Origin: Ornithinimicrobium cerasi
Lineage (GTDB): Bacteria > Actinomycetota > Actinomycetes > Actinomycetales > Dermatophilaceae
NCBI RefSeq assembly: GCF_003702705.1
Contig: NZ_QZMN01000006.1
Coordinates: forward strand, 62,001 to 126,000
Direction: 5' to 3'
DNA length: 64,000 bases
Every line of letters begins with the position of its first letter. The first letter of the stretch is position 1. Both the position numbers and the translations under genes were made by a program. This document shows, piece after piece, positions 44,452-53,118 of this stretch. Below the pieces are notes generated by a model. That model was not told the DNA's origin. It saw only the letters and a list, made by a program, of their open reading frames with translations, and did not search any database.

Positions 44452-45059
44452 CGAGCACCTCCCATGAGCGTACGGAGCCGGGCGAGCGTCCGGGTCGTGT
44501 GGGTCTTGACGGTGCCGAGCGGCAGCTGGAGCAGCTCGGCGATCTCCTTCTGGGTCTTGTCGTGGACGTACGCGAGGAGCAGGATCTGGCGCGGCGGGTC
44601 GCCGATCCGCTCCAGCTCCTCGTAGACGGCGAGCAGGTCGTCACGGTCGACGTCCAGCCAGGCCTCCTCCGACCCGTCCTCCTCCAGGGTGCTGGGCACC
44701 TCCGCGCTGCGGTGGCGCTGGCGCAGCGAGTCGGCCACGGCGCGGCGGGTGATGCCGACCAGCCAGGCGCCGAGCGGCCCGTGGCGGGGGTCGTAGGTGC
44801 CCCTCGCGCGCCAGGCCGACAGGAACACCTGCTGGGTGACGTCGTCGGCCTCGACGGGGCCGACGGCGCGGCGGGCCAGGCCGTGCACCAGCGGGCTCCA
44901 CCGGGCGTAGGCCCGTTCGAGCGCGTCCGGCGCACCCGCCATCCACGCGTCACGGATCAGCGCGTCGTGGGCGGTCGTGTCCTGCGCCTCCCTCGAGGCC
45001 GCGTCGGCCTGGTCGCCCTCGGTCATGCGGGCCACTCTAAGAGGAGGCGCGATGGTCAT
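44448..45059 (-). CDS. sigK: ECF-type RNA polymerase sigma factor (SigK-like)
   Basis: A sigma-70 family ECF factor of about 203 residues. Region 2: DVTQQVFLSAWRARGTYDPR; region 4: KEIAELLQLPLGTVKTHTTR. ATG 45057-45059 overlaps the sortase stop as ATGA; ATG 45024-45026 is an alternative that gives the usual length. The adjacent anti-sigma gene supports the SigK/RskA assignment. Its target promoters are unknown; autoregulation of the operon is plausible. Confidence 0.9.
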   Translation of the reverse strand: MTIAPPLRVARMTEGDQADAASREAQDTTAHDALIRDAWMAGAPDALERAYARWSPLVHGLARRAVGPVEADDVTQQVFLSAWRARGTYDPRHGPLGAWLVGITRRAVADSLRQRHRSAEVPSTLEEDGSEEAWLDVDRDDLLAVYEELERIGDPPRQILLLAYVHDKTQKEIAELLQLPLGTVKTHTTRTLARLRTLMGGAR

Positions 45060-45826
45060 TGCTCAGGCACCGCCGAGATGACCAGGTTGTCGGTGTAGCT
45101 GCCGGTGCGCGGCGACCAGTCGCCGCTGCAGGTGACCATGCGCAGCACGGGGTCGCCGTCCCGGCGGAAGATCTCGTCGACGGCCAGGTCGGACTTGGCC
45201 ACCTGCTCGCCGCCGACCACCCGGTATGTCGTGCTCGTCCCGTCGTCGAGCTCGACGACGACCTCCGCACCCTCCTCGACCCGGGTGAGGTCGAGGAAGG
45301 CCCCGGGGCCGGTGGTGGTGTCCACGTGCCCGGCCACGACGACCGAGCCCGCGTCACTCCCGGGGGCCGGACCGTAGCGGTACCAGCCCGCCCGGTCCGG
45401 CTCCTCCGGGATCTCCATCTGCCCGTCCGACGCAACCCCCACACCGTCGATCTCGACCACGAGGTCGAGGGACGGGACGGAGAGACGGACGGGCGCGGCC
45501 TGCTCCTGCGCCGGGGGCAGCGCGGCCGAGGACCGGCCCGGCCCGGGGGTGGTGCTCCCCGCCGCCGGGGCAGGGGTGGGCCCCGACGGCGGAGAGCTGG
45601 TGGCGGTGGAGCTCTCCGCCACCGGGGAAGGAGCCTCTTCCTCCTCCGACGCCGGGCCGGCGACGTCGAGATCGACGGTCGAGGATCCGAAGTCCGCGGT
45701 CTGCGGCACCGGGTCCTGCAGGAGCCCGCGCACCGCCCAGCCGGCGAGGACCAGGCAGAGCAGCGTCACGGCGATCGCGACGACGCTGACCTGACGGGGT
45801 CGCCGGGGGGCGGTGCGGGGCGCCAC
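45056..45826 (-). CDS. Class F sortase
   Basis: A 256-residue membrane transpeptidase. The N-terminal anchor is VVAIAVTLLCLVLAGWAVRG; a Pro/Ser/Thr/Glu-rich linker follows. The catalytic core has His in VVVAGHVDTTTGPG, Cys in LRMVTCSGDW and Arg in SPRTGSYTDN, the class F pattern. GTG 45824-45826. It should link a surface protein to peptidoglycan; the DUF4397 protein just upstream is the obvious candidate substrate, although it lacks LPXTG. Position beside a sigma/anti-sigma pair is unusual. Confidence 0.88.
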   Translation of the reverse strand: MAPRTAPRRPRQVSVVAIAVTLLCLVLAGWAVRGLLQDPVPQTADFGSSTVDLDVAGPASEEEEAPSPVAESSTATSSPPSGPTPAPAAGSTTPGPGRSSAALPPAQEQAAPVRLSVPSLDLVVEIDGVGVASDGQMEIPEEPDRAGWYRYGPAPGSDAGSVVVAGHVDTTTGPGAFLDLTRVEEGAEVVVELDDGTSTTYRVVGGEQVAKSDLAVDEIFRRDGDPVLRMVTCSGDWSPRTGSYTDNLVISAVPEQ

Positions 45827-45829
45827 GGG

Positions 45830-46633
45830 TCAGACCCGCTCGGACCGGACGACGTAGCGACCGGCGATGGCGGCTCCGGCGACACCGGCGAGCGCGAGGA
45901 CGAGCAGCGCGTTGGTGTCCACGAGGCCACCCTGGCCGGACGGCACGCCCTCGGGCGAGCTGTGCAGGCCGTCGATGGTCTGGACCGCGAGGTCCAGGTT
46001 GCCGGCCTCCGCGGAGCCCCACGCGTAGACGATGGTGTTCGTGCCCTCGGCGAGGTCCAGGTCGGCCGGGCCGAGGACGACGTCCTCGGTGCCCGCCAGC
46101 ACCACGTCGGCCGAGACCGTGCCGGCCGGGAGGTCGAGGACCTCCTCGTTCGGGTTGGTCAGGCCCTCGATGACCGGGGTGCCACCGGCGCGGACGTCGA
46201 CGGCCGGGGCCGCAGCGGCGTGGCGGACGGTGATCCGGGCCTCGCCGGCGGCGGTCTGCGACACGTCGTTGACGAAGGCGGACAGCATCGGCGCGCCGGC
46301 CTCGTCGAGGTGCGCGGCGAGGGTGAGGTTGGCGCCGCCCGGGACCTCGAGGCCCTCGGCGGAGATGGCCGGGTCGCCGTCCTCGGGGGTCACGCCGTCC
46401 TCGTAGACGGCGATGTCGTACGTGCCGGCGGCCAGCATCATCGGGTCGGTCAGGGTGCCGGGCGCGAAGTCGGGGATGAGCTCCTCGCCGTTCACGTACA
46501 CGTCGACGGTGAGCCCGGGCACGCCGTGCAGCACCGAGACGGTCGACTCGTGGCTGTCGGCGAGGGCGGGGGCGGCCGCGAAGGCGGTGGTCGCTACGCC
46601 GGCGAGCAGGGCGATGGTGGTGGTCCTACGCAT
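45830..46633 (-). CDS. DUF4397 surface protein with C-terminal anchor
   Basis: A 267-residue exported protein. The signal peptide ends near ALADSH. Two DUF4397 modules follow (VSVLHGVPGLTVDVYVNGEE and ITVRHAAAAPAVDVRAGGTP), Ig-like beta domains related to fasciclin-associated surface proteins. The C-terminus is GLVDTNALLVLALAGVAGAA then RYVVRSERV: a hydrophobic segment and a basic tail as in sortase substrates, but without LPXTG. ATG 46631-46633 has AAGGAG upstream. First gene of the operon; CarH-type repeats lie about 80 nt upstream. Confidence 0.88.
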   Translation of the reverse strand: MRRTTTIALLAGVATTAFAAAPALADSHESTVSVLHGVPGLTVDVYVNGEELIPDFAPGTLTDPMMLAAGTYDIAVYEDGVTPEDGDPAISAEGLEVPGGANLTLAAHLDEAGAPMLSAFVNDVSQTAAGEARITVRHAAAAPAVDVRAGGTPVIEGLTNPNEEVLDLPAGTVSADVVLAGTEDVVLGPADLDLAEGTNTIVYAWGSAEAGNLDLAVQTIDGLHSSPEGVPSGQGGLVDTNALLVLALAGVAGAAIAGRYVVRSERV

Positions 46634-46711
46634 GATGTGCTCCTTGTTCCGGGGGCGGACCGGTTCCGCCCTCACCTGACACTACGGGCGTGGATGCAAG
46701 GTTGGATTCAT

Positions 46712-46732
46712 CTTTGTCCAAACTTTGTCACA
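46712..46732. promoter_or_regulatory. Putative CarH-type operator upstream of the DUF4397-sortase-sigma operon
   Basis: On the minus strand GACAAAG occurs twice with an 11-bp period (CTTTGTC at 46712-46718 and at 46723-46729 on the plus strand). The low-GC patch ATCTTTGTCCAAACTTTGTC lies between the DUF4397 gene start (46633) and the divergent SDR gene (46789). Confidence 0.62.
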
Positions 46733-46788
46733 TGTTTTTCCGGACCCCCCGTCGGGCGCCGGCGCCCACCGCCCCCTACCGTTCGACC

Positions 46789-47766
46789 ATGAGCACCTCA
46801 CCGAGCACGTCGACCCAGCCCGTGGCGCTCGTCGCCGGGGGCTCCCGGGGCCTGGGCCTGATCATCGTCCGCGAGCTGATCTCGCGCGGCTACCGCGTCG
46901 CCCTCTGCGGCCGCACCCTCGAGACCGCGCAGGAGGCCGCGCGCGAGGTGGGCGCCACGGCATACCGCTGCGACGTCCAGGACCGCGACGACGTGTTCGA
47001 CCTGGTCCGCCGGGTCGAGGAGGAGATGGGGCCGGTCGAGGTGCTCGTCCACGTCGCCGGGATCATCCAGGTCGGCCCGGCCGAGACGATGACCCTCGAC
47101 CACTTCGACGACGCCATCGGCACCATGCTCACCGGGCCGGTGCAGCTGGCCTGGGCGGTGCTGCCGGGGATGCGGGCGCGCGGGCACGGGCGCATCGGCG
47201 TCGTCACCTCGATCGGTGGCAAGGTGGCCGCGCCGCACCTGCTGCCCTACGTCGCGGCGAAGTTCGGGGCCGTCGGCTTCACCGAGGGGCTCGCCGCGGA
47301 GCTCGCCGGCACCGGTGTCACCGCCACCGCGCTCGTCCCCGGCCTGATGCGGACCGGCTCGCACGAGGGTGCGCTGTTCACCGGCGACCACGGGGCCGAG
47401 TTCGCGTGGTTCGGCACGGCGGCGTCGCTGCCGCTGCTGTCGATGGACGCCGAGCGCGCGGCCCGGCACATGGTCGACGGCGTGCTCGAGGGCAAGCCGG
47501 TCGTGCAGCTCTCGCTGATGACGCACCTCGCGACGCGCTTCCACGGGCTCTCGCCGACCCTGACGGTGCACCTCATGGGGATCATGAACCGTCTCCTGCC
47601 CTCCTCCCCCGCAGGTATGCCGTTCGCCGGCACCGCCGACACGCCCACCTCGGTCCCGGTGCCGGGTCGGGAGGCCGCCCGGCAGCTCTCGGCGGGAGCG
47701 TCGTCAGCCGTGCGCACCCTGACGACTCTCGGGCGGCGGGCGGCGGGGCGGTTCAACCAGCGCTGA
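46789..47766 (+). CDS. Short-chain dehydrogenase/reductase
   Basis: A 325-residue SDR. Cofactor motif VALVAGGSRGLGLIIVRELI; NAG-equivalent VLVHVAGIIQ; catalytic Ser in GVVTSIGGKVAAP and Tyr/Lys in LLPYVAAKFGAVGF. A C-terminal extension of about 90 residues with HLATRFHGLSPTLTVHLMG distinguishes it from small SDRs. ATG 46789-46791. Divergent from the DUF4397 operon across the CarH-type repeats, so likely part of the same response. Substrate unknown. Confidence 0.88.
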   Translation: MSTSPSTSTQPVALVAGGSRGLGLIIVRELISRGYRVALCGRTLETAQEAAREVGATAYRCDVQDRDDVFDLVRRVEEEMGPVEVLVHVAGIIQVGPAETMTLDHFDDAIGTMLTGPVQLAWAVLPGMRARGHGRIGVVTSIGGKVAAPHLLPYVAAKFGAVGFTEGLAAELAGTGVTATALVPGLMRTGSHEGALFTGDHGAEFAWFGTAASLPLLSMDAERAARHMVDGVLEGKPVVQLSLMTHLATRFHGLSPTLTVHLMGIMNRLLPSSPAGMPFAGTADTPTSVPVPGREAARQLSAGASSAVRTLTTLGRRAAGRFNQR

Positions 47767-47826
47767 CCCGTCCGGAGGGCAGGGCCGTCGGCGGCCTCCT
47801 CACGGGCACGGGTCGGCGACGCTCGA

Positions 47827-50196
47827 TCAGGGGTGGGCCTGCCGCCAGCGCTCGACGACCACGTGCCCGTCCACCGGCTCCACCCACCCCTCCGGCAGCC
47901 ACGCCGGTGGGAGCGGCTCGCCGTGCAGCAGTCGACGGCCGCGGGACCGCGTCGCGACCACGCGGACCCCGCTCGCCTCGTCGGCCACCAGAGCTGACTC
48001 CTGCCCGAGGACCGTGCCCGTGAGGTCGTGCGGGTACGGCGCCCACGGCAGCCGCAGCACCGCGACCGGGCGGCTGACCTCGACGCACGCCCGGGCCCGG
48101 CCCAGCACGGGCGGGGGCGGCAGGCCGAGATGCACCCGTCCACCGCCCGCCCCGCGCAGGAGGCCGGCCGGGACGTCCTCCTCCTCACCGACCCCGTCGA
48201 GCCACACCCCGACGTCCCCCCGCCGCAGGGCCGACTCCGTCACCACCTCGAGCTGTCCCGGCGTCCACCCGCCCGCCCGCAGCACCACCACGACGTCCGG
48301 CTGGTCGTGGACCCAGCCGCGGCCGCGCACCAGCGGGTGCGGCAGCCGGGGCGCCAGCCGCGACGTCTCCCCATTCTTCACCCGGGCCAGCCGCTCGGCC
48401 TCCTGACCCTCCGGCCGCCCCGCCAGGTCCGGCCCGTCGTGCCAGGCCACCGCGCCGGGCACGTGCCGCAGGTCGGCGCCGGCGAGCCAGGTCCGCCAGG
48501 CGAGGTCCCAGTCCTCGCCGCCGTACCCGGTCAGCCCCTCGTCGAAGCCCCCGACCACCTCCCACACCACCCGGGGCACGGCCATCACCGCCGACAGCAC
48601 GTACCGGAACGACCCGTCGTCCGCCGCCCGGAGGTCGTCGGAGGCCGCGAACCCGTCCGCCAGCCACCCCGGCTCCGCCAGCGGCTCCACCGGGGGCCAG
48701 GGCCGGCCGCCGCCCCTCGCGACCGCCCGCAGGTCGGCGTGCCGCCGCCGCCCCACCGCGAGCACCGGGGAGGCGAGGCAGACGCGCTGGAGCGCGGCGG
48801 CATACCCGTCCTCGGGCACCGTGTCGCCGTCGACGAACAGGAGGACCCGGCCCCGCGCCCGGCGCGCGCCGAGGTTGCGGGCGGCGCCCGCGCGGAAGCC
48901 GAGATCCTCCTGGCGGACGACGTGGACGGGCAGCGCGCACGCCGACACGTCCGGGGGCTCCGGCGAGCCGTCGTCGGCGACGACCACCTCGAGCCCACCG
49001 ACGACGCCGGTCTGCGCGTCCAGGCGGCGCAGGATGAGGTCGAGCAGCTCCTGGTCGCGGTAGTACGGCACGACCACCGACACCGCCGGCCCGCGCGCCA
49101 CCTCGCCGAGGAGCCTCCCCGCCTCCGCCGCGGACGGGCCGAGCCGCACCGACGCGTCGAGCCGGGTCGAGGCCGGGTCGGCCAGCGCGTCGGCGACCGC
49201 CTCCGCCAGCCGGTCCGGGGAGATGAGGGTGAGCGCGCCCGGCATCCGGTCGGCGAGCTCCTGGGCGTAGCGCGAGCGCAGCACCACCGGCCGCCGCCCC
49301 GCCGCCAGCCAGGTCGAGATGGACCCGGACGCCGAGAGGTGCTGGTGGGCGGCGACGGGCACGCCCGCCCCGGCGAGCAGCGCCGGGAGGTCCTCGTCGT
49401 CCACCCACCCGGTCGTCGACCAGCTCACCCCCGCGGCCGCCGCACGGGCGGTGAGCTCCTCGACCAGGTCGTCGTGGCCGTCCGAGGCACGACCGAGGTT
49501 GCGGACCTCGACCGCCCGGCCGGCCAGCCGCGGGTCGCGCGCGGCGGCGGCGGCCGCGTCGACGACCTCCTCCAGCCCCTTGCCCGGGTAGACGTAGCCG
49601 AGGGTCACCACGCTCGTCCCCGGGGACGTCGGCTCCACCGCGGGCGCGGACCGCTCCACCGGCAGGGGTATGACGTGCACGCGCGCCAGGACCTGGCGCG
49701 CCGACGCGGGCCGGGCCCAGCGGAGGGCGGCGGCCAGCAGGAGGCGCTCGTGGTGGCTGGCGACGACGACCTCGTCCGACTCGGCGGCGACCGTGGCGTA
49801 GAGGGTGGAGCGCGCTCGGCGCCAGCGACCGTCCGAGGCCTGGGGCAGGTCGTGCAGCACGACCGAGACGCGGACCGCCCCCCGCAGCACGCGGCGCCAG
49901 GCGACCAGCGCGGCGTCGGGGTCCCCGGCGAGGACGCGGTCGGTGACCTGGACGACGACCGAGCGAGCGACCAGCGCCCCGTCGGGGAGGGCGTCGAGGC
50001 GGTCGCAGCGCAGCAGGTCGGCGGCCAGGGCGTCGTGCACGAGGAGGCCGTGGCGGACGACACCGTGCACCTCGGGGCCGGGGACGACGTGCAGCAGCGG
50101 GGGGCCCGCGGACCCGGCGGCGGCGGTCCCGTCGGTCCGGCCAGCCGCCACCCCCGGGTCGGGCGCGGCCCCGGGGCCGGGCGTCCCGTCGCTCAC
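47827..50196 (-). CDS. Two-domain glycosyltransferase (GT4-like plus GT2)
   Basis: A 789-residue protein. The N-terminal ~370 residues are GT-B-like (VVTLGYVYPGKGLEEVVDAA, GWVDDEDLPALLAGAGVPVA, STWLAAGRRPVVLRS). The C-terminal part is a GT2 domain: VSVVVPYYRDQELLDLILRR, VVVADDGSPEP, LLFVDGDTVPEDGY with the DxD motif, GGFDEGLTGYGGEDWDLAWR. GTG 50194-50196 overlaps the preceding stop as GTGA. Last gene of the six-gene glycan operon. Probably adds two sugars in succession to a surface glycan; donors unknown. Confidence 0.85.
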   Translation of the reverse strand: MSDGTPGPGAAPDPGVAAGRTDGTAAAGSAGPPLLHVVPGPEVHGVVRHGLLVHDALAADLLRCDRLDALPDGALVARSVVVQVTDRVLAGDPDAALVAWRRVLRGAVRVSVVLHDLPQASDGRWRRARSTLYATVAAESDEVVVASHHERLLLAAALRWARPASARQVLARVHVIPLPVERSAPAVEPTSPGTSVVTLGYVYPGKGLEEVVDAAAAAARDPRLAGRAVEVRNLGRASDGHDDLVEELTARAAAAGVSWSTTGWVDDEDLPALLAGAGVPVAAHQHLSASGSISTWLAAGRRPVVLRSRYAQELADRMPGALTLISPDRLAEAVADALADPASTRLDASVRLGPSAAEAGRLLGEVARGPAVSVVVPYYRDQELLDLILRRLDAQTGVVGGLEVVVADDGSPEPPDVSACALPVHVVRQEDLGFRAGAARNLGARRARGRVLLFVDGDTVPEDGYAAALQRVCLASPVLAVGRRRHADLRAVARGGGRPWPPVEPLAEPGWLADGFAASDDLRAADDGSFRYVLSAVMAVPRVVWEVVGGFDEGLTGYGGEDWDLAWRTWLAGADLRHVPGAVAWHDGPDLAGRPEGQEAERLARVKNGETSRLAPRLPHPLVRGRGWVHDQPDVVVVLRAGGWTPGQLEVVTESALRRGDVGVWLDGVGEEEDVPAGLLRGAGGGRVHLGLPPPPVLGRARACVEVSRPVAVLRLPWAPYPHDLTGTVLGQESALVADEASGVRVVATRSRGRRLLHGEPLPPAWLPEGWVEPVDGHVVVERWRQAHP

Positions 50197-51107
50197 GGAG
50201 ACCACCCGAGCCGCCGCAGCACCTCCCCCTTCTTCTCGATCCCCACCTCCACGACCCGCGGGTGGTCGGCGTAGAACGCGAGGTGCGCCTCCCCGACCTC
50301 CTCGTCGCTCACCTCCTTGCCGTCGACGACCCACCCCGGCCGCGGCGGGCCGTCGAGCCCGAGGGCGTCCAGCACCTCTGGTCGCAGCGGCGAGAGCACC
50401 GACCCGAGCAGCGTCCGGCCCGGGTCGTGCACCGCCCGTCCGGGCCCCACGGCCTCGTCGACGACCCGCTGCGCGAGCGCCAGCAGCACGGGGTTGCCGG
50501 GGTGGTCGACCGTCCACCCGGCCGCGGCTCCCACGTCGGCGACGACGTCGCTGATCCGCAGCGACCCCTGATCCTCCTCGCGACGCTCCAGCTCGGCCAG
50601 CGACGCGGCGGCGTTGTCACGCACCGCGTCGGCGGGCAGCTCGTCCGGACCGCTCCACCCCGCCGCACGGCCGATCCGGCGCACGTCGTGGTAGGGCACG
50701 ACCGGGGGGTCGAGGACGCCCTCGTCCTCGTGGCGCACGAGCACCTGCTCCGGGTAGAGCACGGTCGAGAAGTAGTTGGGCAGCGGCACGAACCGCGCGT
50801 CCGGCCGCAGTCTGGCCCGGACCTGCGCCGTGCCGATCGACAATCCGCGATATCCGTCCGACACCCTCTGCCCCGCCACGACGTCGGCCCAGGCCAGCAC
50901 GCGCTCGAGGTGCGGCAGGTCCGGCTCGGTCAGCTCGTGCACCGGCGGCATCCGGACACTGTCCACGGCCTCCGCCGTCGCCACTGCGACCCGCAGCGCC
51001 TCCGCCTGACAGTTGCCCAGCACCGCCAGCCGCGGCCGCTCGCCGGACGGCAGCTCCTCCAGCCCGTAGAACGCGCCGTAGTGCCGGCGCCTCCCGTCCT
51101 CGCTCAT
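50193..51107 (-). CDS. WcbI-family polysaccharide biosynthesis protein
   Basis: A 304-residue protein. The motif LAVLGNCQAEALRVAV is typical of WcbI-like proteins (GNCQ with catalytic-type Cys and Gln), and ISDNYRGLPLGT-type sequence appears as VSDGYRGLSIGTAQV. WcbI is required for capsule formation in Burkholderia and binds CoA; the enzyme activity is uncertain. ATG 51105-51107 overlaps the preceding stop as ATGA. A copy of the dispersed ~22-nt repeat lies inside (50835-50856), coding for GYRGLSI with codons rare in this genome. Confidence 0.8.
   Translation of the reverse strand: MSEDGRRRHYGAFYGLEELPSGERPRLAVLGNCQAEALRVAVATAEAVDSVRMPPVHELTEPDLPHLERVLAWADVVAGQRVSDGYRGLSIGTAQVRARLRPDARFVPLPNYFSTVLYPEQVLVRHEDEGVLDPPVVPYHDVRRIGRAAGWSGPDELPADAVRDNAAASLAELERREEDQGSLRISDVVADVGAAAGWTVDHPGNPVLLALAQRVVDEAVGPGRAVHDPGRTLLGSVLSPLRPEVLDALGLDGPPRPGWVVDGKEVSDEEVGEAHLAFYADHPRVVEVGIEKKGEVLRRLGWSP
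50835..50856 (+). repeat. Dispersed ~22-nt repeat, copy R2, inside the WcbI gene
   Basis: GATCGACAATCCGCGATATC with one mismatch to R1. On the coding strand it gives GGA TAT CGC GGA TTG TCG ATC; GGA, TAT and TTG are rare in this GC-rich genome, so codon bias does not explain it. Confidence 0.7.
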
Positions 51108-52249
51108 GCGACCTCCCCGCCCCCGGTCGAGGCGTCGACCCGCTCCCCGGCCAGCACCGCGGCATACACCTCGGCGTGGCGGGCGGCCACGAGCTCGCGC
51201 TCGGCCTCCCGCTCCGCGCGGGTGACCCTCGGCGGCGGGGTGGCGGCCTCTCCGAGCAGCTCGACGATCCGCGCGACGCTCGCGGGCACCTCGGGCGGCC
51301 CCCAGGTGAGCACGCCGCCCTGCTCGGCGAGGAAGCCGACGGCCGGGGCCAGCGCCCACGTGCCGACGTCGCGGCACGCCTCGACCCAGCCGGAGTGCGT
51401 CCCCCAGGCATAGGCGAGCACCGAGACGTCGAGCCCGGCCAGGTAGGCCCAGAGCCGCTCGTCGGAGAGCCGGGGCGCAACGACGACGTCGACGCCGGCG
51501 GGCGGGGCGGCGCGCAGCTCGGCGAGCAGGCCCGCGAGCGCCGGGTCGTGCCGCTGCGCGAACGGCTCGAGGACGTCGGGGTGGGCGCGCACCTCGAGGT
51601 GGACCTGGCCGTCGAGCTGCCCCACCGCCTCGACGAGGGCGGGCAGCACCCGCATCGGCGCGATGTTGGTGCGCAGGCTCTTGAGGTGCAGCCCGACCCG
51701 CAGCGGCCCGGTCCGCGGCGGCCGGGGCGCGCCGACCAGGTCGAGGGGGACGACGTGCGGGTGGGGGACGACCAGCGGCCGGCGCCCGTGCTCGCGCTCG
51801 ACCGCCCGCGCGGCGCCCTCGGTGAGGGTGAGCAGCCCGGCGGACCGCTCGACGAGCAGCGCGAGCTGCTCGCGGTGCCGCGTCTGCTCCACGAGGTGGG
51901 GGTTGACGAGGTCGTGGACGGTGTGGACGAGCGGCAGCCCCACGTCCTGGAGCGTGTCCAGCCACCGCGCCAGCTGCTCGGTCGTCCGCCCCTCCATCCC
52001 GAAGTGGACGTGCACGACGTCCTGCTCGTCGGCGTGGGCGCGGACCCAGCCCGGCTCGAGGACGGGGTGCGGCCACCACTGACCGGGCGGCGCGCCGGGC
52101 ACCGGCGGGTCGGGGAGGTGGACCACGCCGGCACCGGTCGGCGGGTGCACGGGCAGCAGGCTGTGGACGTAGGCGTGGGCGGCGGGCACCATCCGTACCC
52201 TGACCATGCTCCTCGAGCTCCCCGAGCCCATCGGGCTCACCGCGCTCAT
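51104..52249 (-). CDS. GT4-like glycosyltransferase
   Basis: A 381-residue GT-B-fold protein. The N-terminal domain has DVVHVHFGMEGRTTEQLARW and LPLVHTVHDLVNPHLVEQTR; the C-terminal domain has VGLHLKSLRTNIAPMRVLPA and LDVSVLAYAWGTHSGWVEAC, the sugar-nucleotide side. ATG 52247-52249 overlaps the preceding stop. The usual EX7E pair is weak. Member of the glycan operon. Confidence 0.82.
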   Translation of the reverse strand: MSAVSPMGSGSSRSMVRVRMVPAAHAYVHSLLPVHPPTGAGVVHLPDPPVPGAPPGQWWPHPVLEPGWVRAHADEQDVVHVHFGMEGRTTEQLARWLDTLQDVGLPLVHTVHDLVNPHLVEQTRHREQLALLVERSAGLLTLTEGAARAVEREHGRRPLVVPHPHVVPLDLVGAPRPPRTGPLRVGLHLKSLRTNIAPMRVLPALVEAVGQLDGQVHLEVRAHPDVLEPFAQRHDPALAGLLAELRAAPPAGVDVVVAPRLSDERLWAYLAGLDVSVLAYAWGTHSGWVEACRDVGTWALAPAVGFLAEQGGVLTWGPPEVPASVARIVELLGEAATPPPRVTRAEREAERELVAARHAEVYAAVLAGERVDASTGGGEVA

Positions 52250-53118
52250 CCGGTCACCCGCCAGCGTCCGGCGGCGTCCGGCGCGGCGAGCCCGCGCTCG
52301 CGGAACGCCTCCAGCCAGCCCTCCATCGGCCACCAGCCCCACCGGTCCGCGAAGATCCCGGCGTTGCGCACCACCGCCTCGAGGTGCTGCACGGGCGGGG
52401 AGGAGCTCTCGTGGTGCTGGTGGTAGGCCGTCGCCCCGCCCACCCAGGTCAGGCTGCCGCCGCACGCGCCCACCACCTGGGCGAAGTCGGTGTCCTCGCC
52501 GCCGTAGCCGACGTAGTCCTCGCAGAAGCCCCCCGTCGTCGCGTAGTCCTCCGCGGTGAGCGCGAAGCTGAGCGACCAGAACTGGCGCAGGTCCGGCTCC
52601 GCCTGCCGCGCACCCGGCTCCAGCCGCACCCGGTCGGGGCGGTGCTGCGCGACCTCGGCCAGCCGGGCCAGGTCGCCGGGGGCGGTCCAGCCCTCCTGTC
52701 CGGGCGGCAGGGCCGGGAGGTAGGCGACGTCGCCGCAGAGGACGGCCGGGGAGGAGGACTCGCGGGTACGCCGCGCGCCCAGCTCCCGCGCGTACGTCGC
52801 CACGGTGCCGGGCCCGGGGATGCAGTCGACGTCGAGGAAGACGAGCCGGTCCGCGCCCCGCGCCACGGCGGCGGACGCGGCCGCGTTGCGGGCGGCGGCG
52901 AGCGGGAGCCCGTCGGCGGAGGCGGGGACGTCGACGACGACGACCTCCGGAAGGGTGACGTCACCCCACGCCCCGCGGACGACCGCCTCGATCTGCGGGT
53001 CGTCGATCGCGGCGACCACGTGGAGGTCCGGGACCTGCTCGCCGGCGGCGAGCCCGGCGACCTGCCCCCGGAGGTGGTCGTGGCGGCCGTGGGCCAGGGT
53101 GAGGACGGCGACGGTCAT
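52246..53118 (-). CDS. GT2-like glycosyltransferase
   Basis: A 290-residue GT-A protein. TVAVLTLAHGRHDHLRGQVA; DRLVFLDVDCIPGPGTVATY gives the DxD motif; GGFCEDYVGYGGEDTDFAQV is the acceptor/catalytic region. ATG 53116-53118, ATGA overlap on the 5' side. It shares the GYGGED motif with the C-terminal domain of the GT4-GT2 fusion, so the two are paralogues. Confidence 0.88.
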   Translation of the reverse strand: MTVAVLTLAHGRHDHLRGQVAGLAAGEQVPDLHVVAAIDDPQIEAVVRGAWGDVTLPEVVVVDVPASADGLPLAAARNAAASAAVARGADRLVFLDVDCIPGPGTVATYARELGARRTRESSSPAVLCGDVAYLPALPPGQEGWTAPGDLARLAEVAQHRPDRVRLEPGARQAEPDLRQFWSLSFALTAEDYATTGGFCEDYVGYGGEDTDFAQVVGACGGSLTWVGGATAYHQHHESSSPPVQHLEAVVRNAGIFADRWGWWPMEGWLEAFRERGLAAPDAAGRWRVTG

